In this document: piece after piece, positions 6,922 to 7,005 of the stretch | Numbering within the stretch: position 1 is the first letter of the stretch | How the letters are laid out: the number at the start of each line of letters is the position of its first letter | Source: DASZZX01 sp036260415 | Lineage (GTDB): Bacteria; Actinomycetota; Nitriliruptoria; Nitriliruptorales; JAHWKO01 | NCBI GenBank assembly: GCA_036260415.1 | Contig: DASZZX010000397.1 | Coordinates: 1 to 7,005, forward strand | Direction of reading: 5' to 3' | Length of the DNA stretch: 7,005 nt | The notes under the pieces: generated by a model | Told to the model about the DNA's origin: nothing | The model's input: only the letters and a program-made list of their open reading frames with translations | The model's database searches: none | Made by a program: the position numbers and the translations under genes

Positions 6922-6929
6922 CCTCCTCC
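6922..6929 (-). promoter_or_regulatory. Ribosome binding site deciding the SBP start
   Basis: The minus strand reads GGAGGAGG, with the first GGAGG seven bases before the ATG at 6917. This supports 6917 over 6953, and the resulting N-terminus (MHSRTSTRVTGW...) is a normal lipoprotein signal peptide. Confidence 0.75.
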
Positions 6930-6964
6930 AGTTCCTCGTCGGGGGGTCGGCAAGCCGATCGTGT

Positions 6965-6985
6965 CGCGCGGCTAGAGGCCGCGCG
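6965..6985 (-). terminator. Intercistronic hairpin overlapping a possible stop codon
   Basis: CGCGCGGC and GCCGCGCG form a perfect 8-bp stem with a 5-base loop. It sits 47 bases before the SBP start codon and has no U-tract. It may attenuate transcription from an upstream gene, or protect or raise the level of SBP mRNA relative to its neighbours. In a sequence this GC-rich, a short stem by chance is also possible. Confidence 0.4.
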
Positions 6986-7005
6986 GGCGGAGGACGTCCT
7001 CCGCG
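6972..7005 (-). CDS. Possible C-terminal end of an upstream gene (truncated by window edge)
   Basis: One minus-strand frame entering from the right edge reads Ala-Glu-Asp-Val-Leu-Arg-Pro-Arg-Gly-Leu and then TAG at 6974-6972, 54 bases before the SBP start. This resembles an ordinary protein C-terminus, and an ABC permease or ATPase of the same osmoprotectant transporter would be the expected neighbour. Ten codons cannot identify a family, and the other two minus-strand frames are not excluded. Confidence 0.3.
   Translation of the reverse strand, partial: AEDVLRPRGL

Overview
The window is very GC-rich and every supportable gene lies on the minus strand, so transcription runs right to left. 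The sequence points to a high-GC Gram-positive actinobacterium. It encodes two lipobox lipoproteins, strong AGGAGG-type ribosome sites, a GTG start, and a secreted hydrolase ending in an LPATG / hydrophobic segment / Arg-rich tail, which is a sortase cell-wall anchor. No RNA gene, CRISPR array or insertion sequence was seen, and the genus cannot be named from the sequence alone.

Right-hand unit (about 7005 down to 4007). The window opens with what may be the last ten codons of an upstream gene, ending in a hairpin that overlaps its stop codon. Next is an osmoprotectant (glycine betaine/choline-type) ABC transporter substrate-binding lipoprotein (6917-5910). After only 22 bases comes a 626-residue secreted S15/CocE-type alpha/beta hydrolase with a C-terminal jelly-roll-like domain and an LPXTG anchor (5887-4007). 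A perfect 10-bp-stem hairpin (3961-3983) follows its stop and probably ends this unit. Both products act outside the membrane: one captures a small cationic or zwitterionic solute, the other hydrolyses an ester or peptide at the cell wall.

Left-hand unit (about 3799 to the left edge). Three overlapping genes form a tight operon: a cytoplasmic CbbX/SpoVK/EccA-type AAA+ ATPase with an N-terminal helical, TerB-like region; a membrane-anchored degenerate substrate-binding-like protein; and a lipoprotein combining a substrate-binding domain with a von Willebrand factor A (VWA) domain, cut by the left edge. The gene overlaps (14 bp, then a 4-bp ATGA) imply translational coupling. The two substrate-binding proteins are recognisable paralogues. 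Pairing an AAA+ ATPase with a VWA protein recalls MoxR/VWA and Ter-type stress systems, but here the ATPase is cytoplasmic while both partners are predicted to face outward. This three-gene cassette is the best candidate in the window for a poorly described system; its role is inferred, not shown.
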